From Sphingobium xanthum (GTDB lineage: Bacteria > Pseudomonadota > Alphaproteobacteria > Sphingomonadales > Sphingomonadaceae): 64,000 nt of DNA. The translations under genes and the position numbers were made by a program. The notes beneath the pieces were generated by a model. The model saw only the letters and a program-made list of their open reading frames with translations. It was not told the origin of the DNA and ran no database searches. Where the stretch lies: positions 496,001-560,000 of the forward strand of contig NZ_JAHKKS010000002.1 in the NCBI RefSeq assembly GCF_019737615.1, written 5' to 3'. Numbering within the stretch: the first letter of the stretch is position 1; every line of letters begins with the position of its first letter. Below, in pieces: positions 26,345 to 34,684 of this stretch.

Positions 26345-28666
26345 TTGCGCTTCACCACGAACACCTATCCGAAAGAACAGCGTCGTGATGCCTGGCGGTT
26401 CGCGCTCCAGCGCCTGTCGCTCTCGCTCAACGAGGCGCAGGAGGAGCTTTACGGCGAGCTGATCCACTTCCGCAGCGGACAGGGCATCGAATTCACCCGG
26501 CTGACCGGCACGCCGCAATGCTGGACGATCGACTTCAGCGAGAAGCCGGGCGCCTTCTGGATCGCGCTGCTGCTCGACGGCGCCGCAACGGTCACGACGT
26601 CGCAGGAGACGCTGTCGGTGGTCGATGGCGATCTGATCGCCGGGCGCAGCGAAGCGGCGGTGGGCCTGCGTTTTGCCGGCGACCATCGCGCGCTGATCGT
26701 GCGGTTGCCGCAACAACTGCTGACCTCCCGCCTGAAGGCACCGCTGCCCGTCCATCCGCGCACGATCGGAACGGAAAGCGGCAGCGCGCGCGTCTTTGCC
26801 GGCATGTTGCGCTCCCTTGCGGACACGATCACCGACATCACGCCGGAGCAAGCCGCGCCCGCCGAGCTGGCCTTGCCCGAGTTCCTGCTGACCAGCTTGC
26901 TGGACAAGGCGCCGCCCAAAGCGCTCGGCGGCGCGGCGGGCATGCGTGCCGCGCTGCTGGAGCGCATTTTCCAGACGATCGAGATGCGCCTCGCCGACCC
27001 CAATCTCAATTATCGTCAGGTCGCGGCGGAGCACGGAGTCTCGCCGCGCTACCTGCAGAAACTGTTCGAATCGATCGACGACAGCTTCGGCCATTATGTG
27101 AAGATGCGCCGACTGGAGCGTTGCCGGCTCGACCTGCGCAGCCCGCTGCACGTCCAGAAATCGATTTCGGACATTCTTTTCCAGTGGGGCTTCAACGACT
27201 CCGCATCGTTCAGCCGTGCGTTCCGCGAGCAGTTCGACATGTCGCCGCGCGAATATCGCAAGGCGTCGGACGATGCGCCATCCGCTGGGACGTTGCGGCG
27301 CGGTCGCCCTGCCCGCAGCGACCTGTCACCCCCTGATCCCGACCCGTCGGTCGAGCGAGAGGATGAGGAAATCGAGGCCGCCGCGATCAACGCGGTGGCC
27401 GCGCCCCCGGTCACCGAGCCGGTGCGCCACCATTTTCTGCCGGTGAACCCCAAGACCGTTCACTGGGGCTATTTCAGCCGTGCGCTGAAGCCGGTGCTCG
27501 AAATCCGCTCCGGCGATTTCGTGACGGTCGAGACCCTGACCCATCACGCCAATGACGATCCCGAGCGCATGGTGCAGGGCGATCCCGGTGCCGAGAGCGT
27601 CTATCATTGGGATGCCGGCCATATGGCGGTCGAGCGCAGGGGCGCAGGCCCGATGGATGCCAGCGCGCTCGGTCGCGGCCCCGGCGAGGGGTTCGGCGTG
27701 CATATCTGCACGGGGCCGATCGCCGTCCAGGGCGCGCTGCCGGGCGATGTGATCGAAGTGCGTATCCTCGATCTCAAGCCTCGCCCCTCCGGCAATGCGC
27801 GGTTCGCCGGCAAGGCGTTCGGCAGCAATGCCGCGACCTACTGGGGCTTCCAGTATGAGGATCTGCTGACCGAACCCAAGCCGCGCGAGGTCGTCACCAT
27901 CTACGAGGTGGAGGCTGGTGGCGGGCGCCCGCCCTCCGCGCATGCCGTCTATTCCTTTCGCTGGACGCCGCAGACCGATCCGTCGGGCCGCGTGCATCAG
28001 CGCTACGATTATCCCGGTGTGCCGGTCGATCCGGCGACGATCGAGCGGAACTACGACGTTCTGCGCAATATCGAGATACCGGTTCGCCCGCATTTCGGCG
28101 TGATCGCGGTCGCGCCGGCGCATGGGCGGCTGGTCGATTCGGTGCCGCCCAATGCGTTTGGCGGCAATCTCGACAATTGGCGCTCCGGCCCGGGGGCCAG
28201 CGTGTACCTGCCGGTGCAGGTTCCGGGCGCGCTGCTGTCGCTGGGCGACCCGCATGCCTCGCAGGGCGATTCCGAATTGTGCGGCACCGCGATCGAATGC
28301 TCGATGACCGCGCTCATCCAGGTAATCCATCATCCGGCGAAGGATCTGCGCGATCACCTGCGCGATCTCGATTATCCGATGATCGAGACGGCGACCGAGT
28401 GGGTCATCATGGGCTTCAGTCACCCGGATTATCTGAAGGAACTCGGCGAGGACGCGCAGAGCGCAGTCTATAAGACGAGCTCGATCGACGCGGCGATGCG
28501 CGATGCCTTCCGCAAGGCCCGCCGGTTCCTCATGACGACCAAGGAACTGAGCGAGGACGAGGCGATTTCGCTGCTCTCGGTCGGCGTCGATTTTGGCATT
28601 TCGCAGGTCGTGAACGGCAATTGGGGGGTCCACGCGATCATCCGCAAGGCGCTGTTCAATCTCTGA
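26345..28666 (+). CDS. Fusion of AraC-family regulator and acetamidase/formamidase
   Basis: One uninterrupted 773-codon frame. Residues ~1-200 match the AraC_binding_2 sensor domain (QRRDAWRFALQRLSLS, ALIVRLPQQLL). Residues ~205-307 are the two-helix-turn-helix AraC domain (YRQVAAEHGVSPRYLQKLFES, SISDILFQWGFNDSASFSRAFRE, MSPREYRK). After a Pro/Asp/Glu-rich linker (~308-360), residues 362-773 form a full FmdA/AmdA acetamidase/formamidase: TVHWGYFSRALKP, LTHHANDDPE, GDPHASQGDSELCGTAIE and VDFGISQVVNG. A stop codon lies just before TTG 26,345, so the frame cannot start earlier. The enzyme half resembles the free acetamidase at 30,791. It is either a DNA-binding enzyme or an amide sensor; both are inference. 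Confidence 0.9.
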   Translation: MRFTTNTYPKEQRRDAWRFALQRLSLSLNEAQEELYGELIHFRSGQGIEFTRLTGTPQCWTIDFSEKPGAFWIALLLDGAATVTTSQETLSVVDGDLIAGRSEAAVGLRFAGDHRALIVRLPQQLLTSRLKAPLPVHPRTIGTESGSARVFAGMLRSLADTITDITPEQAAPAELALPEFLLTSLLDKAPPKALGGAAGMRAALLERIFQTIEMRLADPNLNYRQVAAEHGVSPRYLQKLFESIDDSFGHYVKMRRLERCRLDLRSPLHVQKSISDILFQWGFNDSASFSRAFREQFDMSPREYRKASDDAPSAGTLRRGRPARSDLSPPDPDPSVEREDEEIEAAAINAVAAPPVTEPVRHHFLPVNPKTVHWGYFSRALKPVLEIRSGDFVTVETLTHHANDDPERMVQGDPGAESVYHWDAGHMAVERRGAGPMDASALGRGPGEGFGVHICTGPIAVQGALPGDVIEVRILDLKPRPSGNARFAGKAFGSNAATYWGFQYEDLLTEPKPREVVTIYEVEAGGGRPPSAHAVYSFRWTPQTDPSGRVHQRYDYPGVPVDPATIERNYDVLRNIEIPVRPHFGVIAVAPAHGRLVDSVPPNAFGGNLDNWRSGPGASVYLPVQVPGALLSLGDPHASQGDSELCGTAIECSMTALIQVIHHPAKDLRDHLRDLDYPMIETATEWVIMGFSHPDYLKELGEDAQSAVYKTSSIDAAMRDAFRKARRFLMTTKELSEDEAISLLSVGVDFGISQVVNGNWGVHAIIRKALFNL

Positions 28667-29912
28667 GGCGAAGGACCGCCGCATTCAGCGCCTTGCGCAG
28701 CGCGTCGGTGCGCTCGCCCGACATCAGGATGTTTGTCATCACCAGCGCGGCGACGCCGCTCTTCGGATCGACGACGAAATAGGTATTGCCCGATCCCGCC
28801 CAGCTCACCGCGCCAACGGGAAGCCCACCCATCGCCTCGCTTCGGGCGTCGCCGATCGCGAAGCCGAGGCCGAATTGCGTCTCTTCCAGACCCGTGCCCC
28901 CCGTCGGCAGGAGCGGCCGCACCATCGCTGCGAGGGTCTCGCGCGACAGCAACCGGCGGCCCTTCCAGTTGCCGCCGTTCGCGATCATCTCCGCAAAGTG
29001 GAGATAGTCCTGCGCCGTGCCCGCCAGCGCACCGCCGCCATCGCGCAGCCGGACGGGATCGCGATATTCGGACGCCGCCGCACGCTCGACCGGCGCCATA
29101 CCCGTTTCCGTCGCGCGATAGAGGGTCACGAACCGGGGCAATTGCGCATCCGGCACGACGAAACCGGTGTCGCGCATCTCGAGCGGGTCGAGAATGCGAA
29201 CCTTGAGGAAAGCGTCAAGACTCATGCCCGACACGCGCGCCACGAGCGCACCGAGCACGGTCGTCGAATAGCCATAGGAGAAGCGCGCGCCCGGCTGATG
29301 CAGCAGAGGCGCCTTGCCGAGCCGCGCCACGAGCTCATCGAGATCGGCCGCAGGCGCCGCATCGCCTGGCTGTCGCCCGACGGCGGTGTCGCGCATCGCC
29401 CCGTACCGCCGATAATATTGCGGGACCGGTCCGTTGCCCATGAACTGATAGGTCAGTCCGCTGCTATGCGTAAGCAGGTCGCGGACCGTCACCGGCCGCG
29501 CGACGGGCACGGTCTGCATGTCGTCAAGGCCGCCGCTTGCGTAGACGCGCATATCGGCGAACTCGGGAAGGAAGCGGCTGACAGGATCCTCCAGCGATAG
29601 CCGCTTTTCCTCGACCAGCATCATCGCCGCCACGCTCGTGATCGGCTTGGTCATCGAATAGAGGCGGAACACCGCTTCCGTTGGCAGTGCCGCACGATCC
29701 TCGACATCGAGATGGCCGAGACGGAAATCGATGAGCAGCTTGCCGCGACGGGAGATCATCACCTGCGCATTCGGCGACTGGCCCGCATCGACCATCTTTG
29801 CGAGCGAGGCCCGAAGATTGGCCTCGGCCGGTTGCATGACGGGCGAAGCGACCGCCGGAACGCCGGTCACCATCAGAGCAGGCGTGAGAAGAAGCGCCAG
29901 CGCAAGCTTCAA
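28656..29912 (-). CDS. Secreted beta-lactamase-fold serine hydrolase (class C / family VIII esterase type)
   Basis: A 418-aa protein with a signal peptide (KLALALLLTPALMVTGVPAVAS), the catalytic S-x-x-K in YSMTKPI (about residue 80), a YGYS element where the YxN Tyr is expected, and WAGSG near the C-terminus as the KTG/WxG equivalent. It may be an esterase, D-amidase or promiscuous beta-lactam hydrolase acting in the periplasm. The start is TTG 29,912, overlapping the TGA of the upstream TauD-like gene (TTGA), which fits coupled translation. Its 3' end overlaps the convergent AraC-acetamidase gene by 11 bp. Confidence 0.82.
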   Translation of the reverse strand: MKLALALLLTPALMVTGVPAVASPVMQPAEANLRASLAKMVDAGQSPNAQVMISRRGKLLIDFRLGHLDVEDRAALPTEAVFRLYSMTKPITSVAAMMLVEEKRLSLEDPVSRFLPEFADMRVYASGGLDDMQTVPVARPVTVRDLLTHSSGLTYQFMGNGPVPQYYRRYGAMRDTAVGRQPGDAAPAADLDELVARLGKAPLLHQPGARFSYGYSTTVLGALVARVSGMSLDAFLKVRILDPLEMRDTGFVVPDAQLPRFVTLYRATETGMAPVERAAASEYRDPVRLRDGGGALAGTAQDYLHFAEMIANGGNWKGRRLLSRETLAAMVRPLLPTGGTGLEETQFGLGFAIGDARSEAMGGLPVGAVSWAGSGNTYFVVDPKSGVAALVMTNILMSGERTDALRKALNAAVLRLRD

Positions 29913-30721
29913 TATGGCTTGTCTCCGGCGATCGTCACCCGATAGCCCGAGCGCGTCTCGGGGAAATAATCCCAGGTCGCAAAATGCTGCGTGCAGCGAT
30001 TGTCCCAGAAGGCGACCGAATGCGGCTGCCAGCGGAAGCGGACCTGGAAGTTCGCGTCCTTGACATGCTCGAACAGGAATTCGAGCAGCGCCGTGCTCTC
30101 CGGCTTGGAGAGTTCGTTGATCCGGATCGTCTTCGACTGGCTGACGAACAGGCATTTGCGCTTGGTCACCGGGTGCGTGCGGATGACCGGATGAACGTTG
30201 CGCGGATATTTCTTCTCCACGTCGGGAAACAGCTCTCGATAGATGTGGTTGGAATCGTGGATCGCAGTCAGCGGATCGAGAAATGCCTTCATCGCCGGCG
30301 AGAGCGCGTCATAAGCTGCATACATGCTCGACCACAAAGTGTCGCCGCCCGCCGGCGGAACGATGTGCATGTAAAGGATGCTGCCCATCGGCGGCTCGGC
30401 ATCCTCGCTCAGATCGGAATGCCAGTTCTCGCCCGCCACGAACTTGCTGTCGGCATCGGCATGAATGGCGACGATCTCGGGATGATCCGGCAGGCCGGCC
30501 ACACCGCTGTGCATGGCGAGATCGCCGAAATAGCGGCCGAGGCGCTTGTGCCCTTCATGCGTCAGCAGCTGATCGCGAAAGAAGATGACCTGATGCGCCA
30601 TCAGCGCATCATGTACCTCGCTCACCGCCTTGTTGCTCAGCGGCTCGTTCAGATTGACGCCGAAAATCTCGGCCCCTATCCGCTTGGTCATCGGCCGGAC
30701 GTCAAGCACCTCATAGGTCAT
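29909..30721 (-). CDS. TauD-like 2-oxoglutarate/Fe(II) dioxygenase
   Basis: A 270-aa TauD/TfdA enzyme with the H-x-D of ENWHSDLSEDAEPP (about residue 100), the distal His in RCTQHFATWDY (about 249) and the 2-oxoglutarate Arg in SGYRVTIAG. The length and the TTRxGAEIxG-like N-terminus (TKRIGAEIFGVNL) match the taurine/2,4-D dioxygenase core. It is the sixth gene of a minus-strand catabolic operon beginning at 35,956. The substrate is unknown; the neighbouring amidase and Rieske oxygenase suggest oxidative release of a side chain. Confidence 0.88.
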   Translation of the reverse strand: MTYEVLDVRPMTKRIGAEIFGVNLNEPLSNKAVSEVHDALMAHQVIFFRDQLLTHEGHKRLGRYFGDLAMHSGVAGLPDHPEIVAIHADADSKFVAGENWHSDLSEDAEPPMGSILYMHIVPPAGGDTLWSSMYAAYDALSPAMKAFLDPLTAIHDSNHIYRELFPDVEKKYPRNVHPVIRTHPVTKRKCLFVSQSKTIRINELSKPESTALLEFLFEHVKDANFQVRFRWQPHSVAFWDNRCTQHFATWDYFPETRSGYRVTIAGDKPY

Positions 30722-30790
30722 TGGACTACTCCCCGGACATAGTGGGACGGGGCGCGGTTGCGCGCGGCATGACCGCCCCTTCTCAAGGTC

Positions 30791-31888
30791 TCATATTCCG
30801 TCGGGATCACGGACCGTCCCCTTGCTCCCGAAGATGCGCCGTTCGATCCGGCAATGGATCCCCTGCGTGCCGTCCACCACCTGGGTGACGCCGAAATCGC
30901 TGGCGATGCTCATCAGCGAATAGCCATCGACCGCCGAGAGTCCCTGATGCTCGGTCAGGAGGTGCAGCATGTCCTTGGACGCGCTCTTCATCGCCTCGTC
31001 CAGATCGGCGCCGAACCCATGGACGATCCAGCACTCCGGCGTCTCCAGCAGCGGCGACGGGAAGCTGAAATCCTTGCGCAGCACGATCTGGAACAGCACG
31101 TCGAGCGAGGCCTCGATCGCGGTGCCGCTGATCTCACCGTCGCCCTGGCTCACATGCGGGTCGCCGATCGAGAACAGAGCCCCCTTCACCTGCACCGGAT
31201 AATACATCTTGGCGCCCGCGCCGATCCGCCAATTGTCGATATTGCCACCGTGCAGCCCCGGCGGGATCGTGCTGACATGTTCGTCGACCGCCGGCGCGAC
31301 ACCGGCCGTCCCGAGATGCGGCCGCGCCGGAATGGTGATGCCCGGCAGCGCCGGTTGCCGGTCGCAGACCGGACAATTGGTGATCCGCCCCGGCACGAGA
31401 TATTTATCCGGAATATCATAGGCATAGACCGCACTTGCCGTATAGGCATTGGGATCGATCCGATAAATGGTGACGCGCTCGGTCTCGCCGAATTCCTGAT
31501 AGAGATGGCCCCAGTTCGCCTGCAGGTTCGACCCATAGTTGAAGCGCGGCGTCATCTGCAGATAGCGCACTTCGAGCATGTCGCCGGGCTCAGCGCCCTC
31601 GACATAGATCGGCCCGGTCATGATATGGCAGCCGGGTGCGCGCGCGGCGGGATCGATCTCGGTGAAGATGCGGCGGATCTCCTCGTCGAACATCAGTTCG
31701 GGATCGTCGCCGGCATGATGAGTCACCGCCTGCGCCTGGATAAGATCGCCGCTCTTTACGGTCAGCGCCGGTTTGATCTCCGGCGAGAAATAGCCCCAAT
31801 GCACAGTCTCCGGCGTCGCGCGGAGGTGATGCAGGGCGGTCGGCTGCACATCGTCTCGCACCATGCCCTTATGAAGGATCAAACCCAT
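30791..31888 (-). CDS. Acetamidase/formamidase family amidase
   Basis: A 365-aa FmdA/AmdA enzyme: ETVHWGYFSPEIKPAL, VTHHAGDDPEL, MTGPIYVEGAEPGD, GDPHVSQGDGEISGTAIE and SDFGVTQVVDGTQGIH. It hydrolyses short amides to ammonia and the acid. ATG 31,888 is chosen (agggg at 7 bp) over TTG 21 bp upstream. It lies between YgiD-like and TauD-like genes in the minus-strand operon. It is paralogous to the enzyme half of the AraC fusion 2 kb away on the other strand, which lets the two be compared directly. Confidence 0.88.
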   Translation of the reverse strand: MGLILHKGMVRDDVQPTALHHLRATPETVHWGYFSPEIKPALTVKSGDLIQAQAVTHHAGDDPELMFDEEIRRIFTEIDPAARAPGCHIMTGPIYVEGAEPGDMLEVRYLQMTPRFNYGSNLQANWGHLYQEFGETERVTIYRIDPNAYTASAVYAYDIPDKYLVPGRITNCPVCDRQPALPGITIPARPHLGTAGVAPAVDEHVSTIPPGLHGGNIDNWRIGAGAKMYYPVQVKGALFSIGDPHVSQGDGEISGTAIEASLDVLFQIVLRKDFSFPSPLLETPECWIVHGFGADLDEAMKSASKDMLHLLTEHQGLSAVDGYSLMSIASDFGVTQVVDGTQGIHCRIERRIFGSKGTVRDPDGI

Positions 31889-31913
31889 TGATAACCCCTG
31901 TTTTGCCAACCGT

Positions 31914-32717
31914 TCATTGTGCCGGGGCGTGCCGAGCCGCCCCGATCAGGATGCTCGTCATGCCGATCGATTTGTATGCGATGAAATTGGGCCCAAGCTC
32001 CGCCGCTTCCCCCGGATAGCGGGCGCCCAGAACGTAAAGCAGGGGCCAGAAATGATCGGGATGCGGCACCGATAGCCTTGCTGCCTCACCCTGCGCCGCA
32101 TAGTCGATCACCGCCTCGGGCCGGTCCTCGAGCACGGCCCGCGCCATCGCCTCGTTGAAGCTGGTCGCCCAGTCATAAGGCGGCGCATCCGCGTCGGCCC
32201 AATCCATGACGCCGAGATTGTGGACAATGTTGCCCGTGCCCACGATCAAAACGCCTTCGTCGCGCAGCGGGCGCAGCGCCTCGCCCAGCTTGAGATGCGC
32301 CTCGGCCGATCGTCCGATATCCATTCCAAGCTGGACGACCGGCACATCGGCATCCGGCCAAGCATGGACAAGCACGGACCAGGTGCCGTGATCGAGCCCC
32401 CATTGCTGATCCATCGCAACCGGGATCGGCGCCAGCAGATCCCGCACCCGCTCCGCCAGCGCCGGTGCGCCGGGCGCGGGATAGCTGACCGAGAAGAGCG
32501 GCGCCGGCAGCGATCTGCCAAAGTCGTGAATGGTTTGCGGTCGCGCCATGCCGGTCACCGCCGTGCCGCGGGTCAGCCAGTGCGCCGAGATGCAGAGGAT
32601 CGCCTTGGGCTTGCCGATCCGGTCGGCAATGTCCTTCCACGCGCGCGTCGCTTCATTGTCCTGCAGCGCATTGATCGGGTGACCATGGCCGAAGAAGACG
32701 ACCGGCATCCGGCTCAT
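31914..32717 (-). CDS. ygiD: YgiD-like extradiol ring-cleavage dioxygenase (LigB class III)
   Basis: A 267-aa member of the 4,5-DOPA dioxygenase family. It has the metal-binding GHGHP near the N-terminus, ISAHW, LDHGTWSVL and VGTGNIVHNLG, all in the family order. Such enzymes cleave catechol rings at an extradiol bond with a single Zn/Fe centre. Together with the Rieske oxygenase two genes upstream it suggests that an aromatic ring is dihydroxylated and then opened. The gap to the acetamidase gene is 25 bp. Confidence 0.85.
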   Translation of the reverse strand: MSRMPVVFFGHGHPINALQDNEATRAWKDIADRIGKPKAILCISAHWLTRGTAVTGMARPQTIHDFGRSLPAPLFSVSYPAPGAPALAERVRDLLAPIPVAMDQQWGLDHGTWSVLVHAWPDADVPVVQLGMDIGRSAEAHLKLGEALRPLRDEGVLIVGTGNIVHNLGVMDWADADAPPYDWATSFNEAMARAVLEDRPEAVIDYAAQGEAARLSVPHPDHFWPLLYVLGARYPGEAAELGPNFIAYKSIGMTSILIGAARHAPAQ

Positions 32718-32870
32718 CGCAAAACCTCGTCACGCACTTGCATTCGCGTCAGCCCCGTTTGTCGGCGATGATCCGACCGATTCCACAAGCGCAACGCTAC
32801 GCATGTGCGGCTTTCCCGGTCTTGAGCGGGCGCGCACAAGAGTTTGTGCGGACACATCGCTTCGCCGTCT

Positions 32871-33356
32871 TCACTCGCTCGTGAATTCATCGGGAATCTG
32901 GGGATTTTCGCCCGCTTTCCCCCACAGGACGATCTCGTTGCCCCATGGATCGGCAAAGGCGTGATTATAGCCGTTGAATTCCTTCCAATAGTGATCGCGC
33001 CACAGGATCGTCGCGCCCAGCGTCTGCGCGGTGGAGAGGATGCGATCGGCACTGTCGTCGTCGCTGATCAGGACCCAGATGCGCGGCTTGCGGCCTTCGG
33101 TCGAGATCGTGCGCGGTTCGACACCGGCGGCTTCCGGATGCGGGCGGGCATTGCCCGCGTCGAAGATGCCAAGGTGCAGATTGCCGATCTGGCTGTCGCT
33201 TCCGTCCTTGTGTTTGAAGAAGCCGCCCGGGACCATGCGGTGATAAATGCCCTGCGGCCGCGCATCATTCTCCCAGCCGAACACCTTGGCATAGAAGTCG
33301 CCGGCCGCGGCAGGATCGTCACTGGCGAGATCGACAAAGATCAGCGTGTTGGTCAT
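32871..33356 (-). CDS. VOC (glyoxalase/dioxygenase fold) protein
   Basis: A 161-aa protein with the vicinal-oxygen-chelate fold: TNTLIFVDLASDDPAAAGDFYAKVFGW at the N-terminus and a C-terminal HAFADPWGNEIVLW. The second half of the fold has the usual LGATILWRDHYWKEFNGY stretch. Such small proteins act as glyoxalases, ring-cleavage enzymes or binding proteins. It lies in the catabolic operon between the Rieske and YgiD-like genes, with 88 and 153 bp gaps. No specific activity can be assigned. Confidence 0.78.
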   Translation of the reverse strand: MTNTLIFVDLASDDPAAAGDFYAKVFGWENDARPQGIYHRMVPGGFFKHKDGSDSQIGNLHLGIFDAGNARPHPEAAGVEPRTISTEGRKPRIWVLISDDDSADRILSTAQTLGATILWRDHYWKEFNGYNHAFADPWGNEIVLWGKAGENPQIPDEFTSE

Positions 33357-33444
33357 GGGAAAGCGAAAGCCTTTCTCGGTTGTCGTGACAGGGTCGGCCG
33401 CATGGGCAGCGAAAAATCGGGGAGGAGCGCGCTTGGCGCTGGGA

Positions 33445-34650
33445 TCAGGATGCGGCGCGCTTGATCTCGGTCACCGGGGCGGACGGTCCACGCCGGCTGT
33501 GCCACTCGCGCCAATAGCGCTCGACCAGCCACTGGTTGAACTGGTGCTGCGCGTCTTCCTGCCAGCTGTAGCGGCCGCGCGGCGCGAATTTGGACCCGAG
33601 GCCCTGCTGGACCAGCAGATCGACATGCAGATCCTGCGCGACGATATGCGCGGTATAGTCGTCGTTCAGCGCCCGCTTCCCCTCGAAGCCGGGATCCTCC
33701 ATCGCTTCGGGCAGATAGAGGCTGCCGAAGGTCAGGCCGTGCAGCGCGGCGCCACGCGCATCCATGATGAGGTAGATGACAACGTCGTTGAGGACGACCA
33801 GCGAGAGGCTCGGCGGCAGGTTCACGAACAGCAGTCGGTGCTGCTCCTCTTCCGTCAGCTTCGGAAAGACCGGAAAGAGCGCCTTCTCGGTCGGATTGAA
33901 GCTGGCATTGGCGTGGAGCGACCCGTTGAGCCTGTAGTAGCCTGCTGTGCCCGGCGGTACCGGTGGAAAGCTCGCGAGCGAGCTTGGAATATAGTCATGC
34001 AATCCCCGGTGCAGGCGATTGGCATGATAGCCGTCATTATTGTTCTCGAACTGGACCTTCCAGTTCCAGGCAAATTCATGCTGGGCGGGTGCCGGACCGC
34101 GCAGCTTCGCGAACTCGTAGTTGCCGATCACCGGCTCCAGCGCGGCGAGGCGCGGCGCCAGAGGCTCCGCCTCCGCATCGAAATTGACGAAGATGAAACC
34201 GTGCCAGAGCTCCACCTTGAGCGTGGGCAGGCCGTATTTCTTGCGATCGAAATTGCAGGTCTTGCTCATCGCCGGTGCGTTCACCAGCCGGCCGTCGAGA
34301 TCATAAGTCCAGTGATGATAAGGGCAGACGAAGGCGCGGGTGTTCCCCTGCCCTTCCGCCACGAGCATGGCGCGATGCTGGCACACCGACGACATGGCGC
34401 GAATCGCACCCTCACGGTCCATCGCAATGACCAGCGGCTCGTTGGCATGACTGCACGTGAAATAGTCGCCGGCCTTTTCAAGCCATTCCACGCGCCCCAC
34501 GCACAGCCACTCGTGATGGAACAGCGCCTCCTTCTCGAACCGATAGAATTCCTCGTCTGTGTAGCAGGCGGGCGGCAGGGTCTCGGCTTCGAGCGTGCCG
34601 GAAATCGAGCTGGCGAGGCTGTCGAAGAAAGTGTCGGTCAGGACGGTCAT
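33445..34650 (-). CDS. Rieske-type aromatic ring-hydroxylating oxygenase, alpha subunit
   Basis: A 401-aa oxygenase. The Rieske [2Fe-2S] ligands are seen in SVCQHRAML and FVCPYHHWTYDLDG (about residues 85-115); the mononuclear iron site is in ENNNDGYHANRLHRG (about 200-212), giving the bridging Asp and two His. It resembles the carnitine/choline/vanillate single-component alpha subunits more than dioxygenases with a beta subunit; neither a beta subunit nor a reductase or ferredoxin is encoded in the window, so the electron donor must come from elsewhere. The start is ATG 34,650 with ggga upstream. It follows the MFS gene by 34 bp. Confidence 0.87.
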   Translation of the reverse strand: MTVLTDTFFDSLASSISGTLEAETLPPACYTDEEFYRFEKEALFHHEWLCVGRVEWLEKAGDYFTCSHANEPLVIAMDREGAIRAMSSVCQHRAMLVAEGQGNTRAFVCPYHHWTYDLDGRLVNAPAMSKTCNFDRKKYGLPTLKVELWHGFIFVNFDAEAEPLAPRLAALEPVIGNYEFAKLRGPAPAQHEFAWNWKVQFENNNDGYHANRLHRGLHDYIPSSLASFPPVPPGTAGYYRLNGSLHANASFNPTEKALFPVFPKLTEEEQHRLLFVNLPPSLSLVVLNDVVIYLIMDARGAALHGLTFGSLYLPEAMEDPGFEGKRALNDDYTAHIVAQDLHVDLLVQQGLGSKFAPRGRYSWQEDAQHQFNQWLVERYWREWHSRRGPSAPVTEIKRAAS

Positions 34651-34684
34651 GCTGTTTTCCCGGCTGATATCGGTAAGTTGGCGG

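Noticed and set aside
23477-27151. A 1224-codon open frame on the minus strand
   Set aside because: It is antisense to four genes with clear protein families (2OG dioxygenase, MFS, M20, AraC-acetamidase). Its Arg/His/Asp-rich product has no fold pattern; it is a shadow of GC-biased codons.
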